Source of the DNA: Rhizorhabdus sp.
GTDB lineage: Bacteria; Pseudomonadota; Alphaproteobacteria; Sphingomonadales; Sphingomonadaceae
Assembly (NCBI GenBank): GCA_004297635.1
Contig: SCUQ01000005.1
Location: forward strand, 1-6,606
Length of the DNA stretch: 6,606 bases
Reading direction: 5' to 3'
Of the stretch, positions 6,411 to 6,606 are shown piece by piece; position 1 is the first letter of the stretch; every line of letters begins with the position of its first letter. The position numbers and the translations under genes were made by a program. The notes below the pieces were generated by a model that saw nothing but the letters and a program-made list of their open reading frames with translations, was not told the DNA's origin and ran no database searches.

Positions 6411-6605
6411 TCAGTTCCGACCAACGGAGGGGCGGCCTCCGCGCGCTCTACCCCGGGCGGAGTGCGGAAAGCACAGTTCCACCTCAGTGCGTCCTTCTTC
6501 GCGGCTCCGCACCAGCACCGTACCGCCATGCAGTTTCATGAAATACATCACGGTATGCAGGCCCAGCCCGGTACCTTTCACGCCATGCACATTGCTGGCC
6601 CGGAC
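6411..6605 (-). CDS. Sensor histidine kinase, C-terminal end of the ATPase domain (5' end outside window)
   Basis: The minus-strand frame runs from the window edge to a TGA at 6413-6411 and gives the last 64 residues. GVKGTGLGLHTVMYFMKLHGG is the G2 box and following helix of a HATPase_c domain, and TVLVRSREEGRTEVELCFP is the closing beta strands. This part forms the ATP lid and core of the kinase that autophosphorylates a histidine in a two-component system. The sensor, dimerisation and N-box regions lie beyond position 6606. A 15-residue Arg/Gly-rich tail (RGRARGGRPSVGRN) follows the fold and may be disordered. The gene lies 128 bp upstream of the mucR-like gene in the same direction, with a likely promoter in between, so they are probably separate transcripts. 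Confidence 0.88.
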   Translation of the reverse strand, partial: VRASNVHGVKGTGLGLHTVMYFMKLHGGTVLVRSREEGRTEVELCFPHSARGRARGGRPSVGRN

Positions 6606-6606
6606 A

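Overview
The window looks like chromosomal DNA from a GC-rich alphaproteobacterium. A sphingomonad (Sphingomonadaceae) is the best guess, from the MucR-family regulator, the codon usage and the flavour of the proteins; this is inference and was not checked by search. Most of it is ordinary housekeeping sequence. I see no CRISPR array, transposase, phage gene or defence cassette.

Left part (1-2973): the 3' end of mfd (transcription-repair coupling factor) on the plus strand converges on a complete minus-strand gene for a four-domain c-di-GMP protein. That protein has a pseudo-receiver, a PAS-like linker, a degenerate GGDEF domain and an EAL domain that looks intact. It is probably a phosphodiesterase and not a cyclase. 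About 120 bp separates its start from the divergent moaA gene.

Middle (2974-4922): moaA (GTP 3',8-cyclase, molybdenum cofactor step 1) and nadK (NAD kinase) overlap through an ATGA junction and are probably co-transcribed and translationally coupled. A tRNA-Asn(GUU) gene follows, with its own likely promoter and a 43-nt hairpin plus T-run directly after its CCA.

Right part (4923-6606): about 740 bp has no intact large gene. It holds the decayed 3' third of a glycerate 2-kinase (GckA/TtuD, MOFRL type), recognisable in alternating reading frames. At its tail is a doubtful 32-codon ORF ending in a GC-rich hairpin. Then, on the minus strand, come a complete MucR/Ros-type regulator that lacks all the usual zinc ligands and carries a lysine-rich tail with a hexanucleotide repeat, and the C-terminal end of a sensor histidine kinase that runs off the window.

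The points most worth a second look are the glycerate kinase remnant beside the tRNA, the zinc-less MucR with its repeat-encoded tail, and the composite c-di-GMP enzyme whose cyclase half has lost its catalytic residues.
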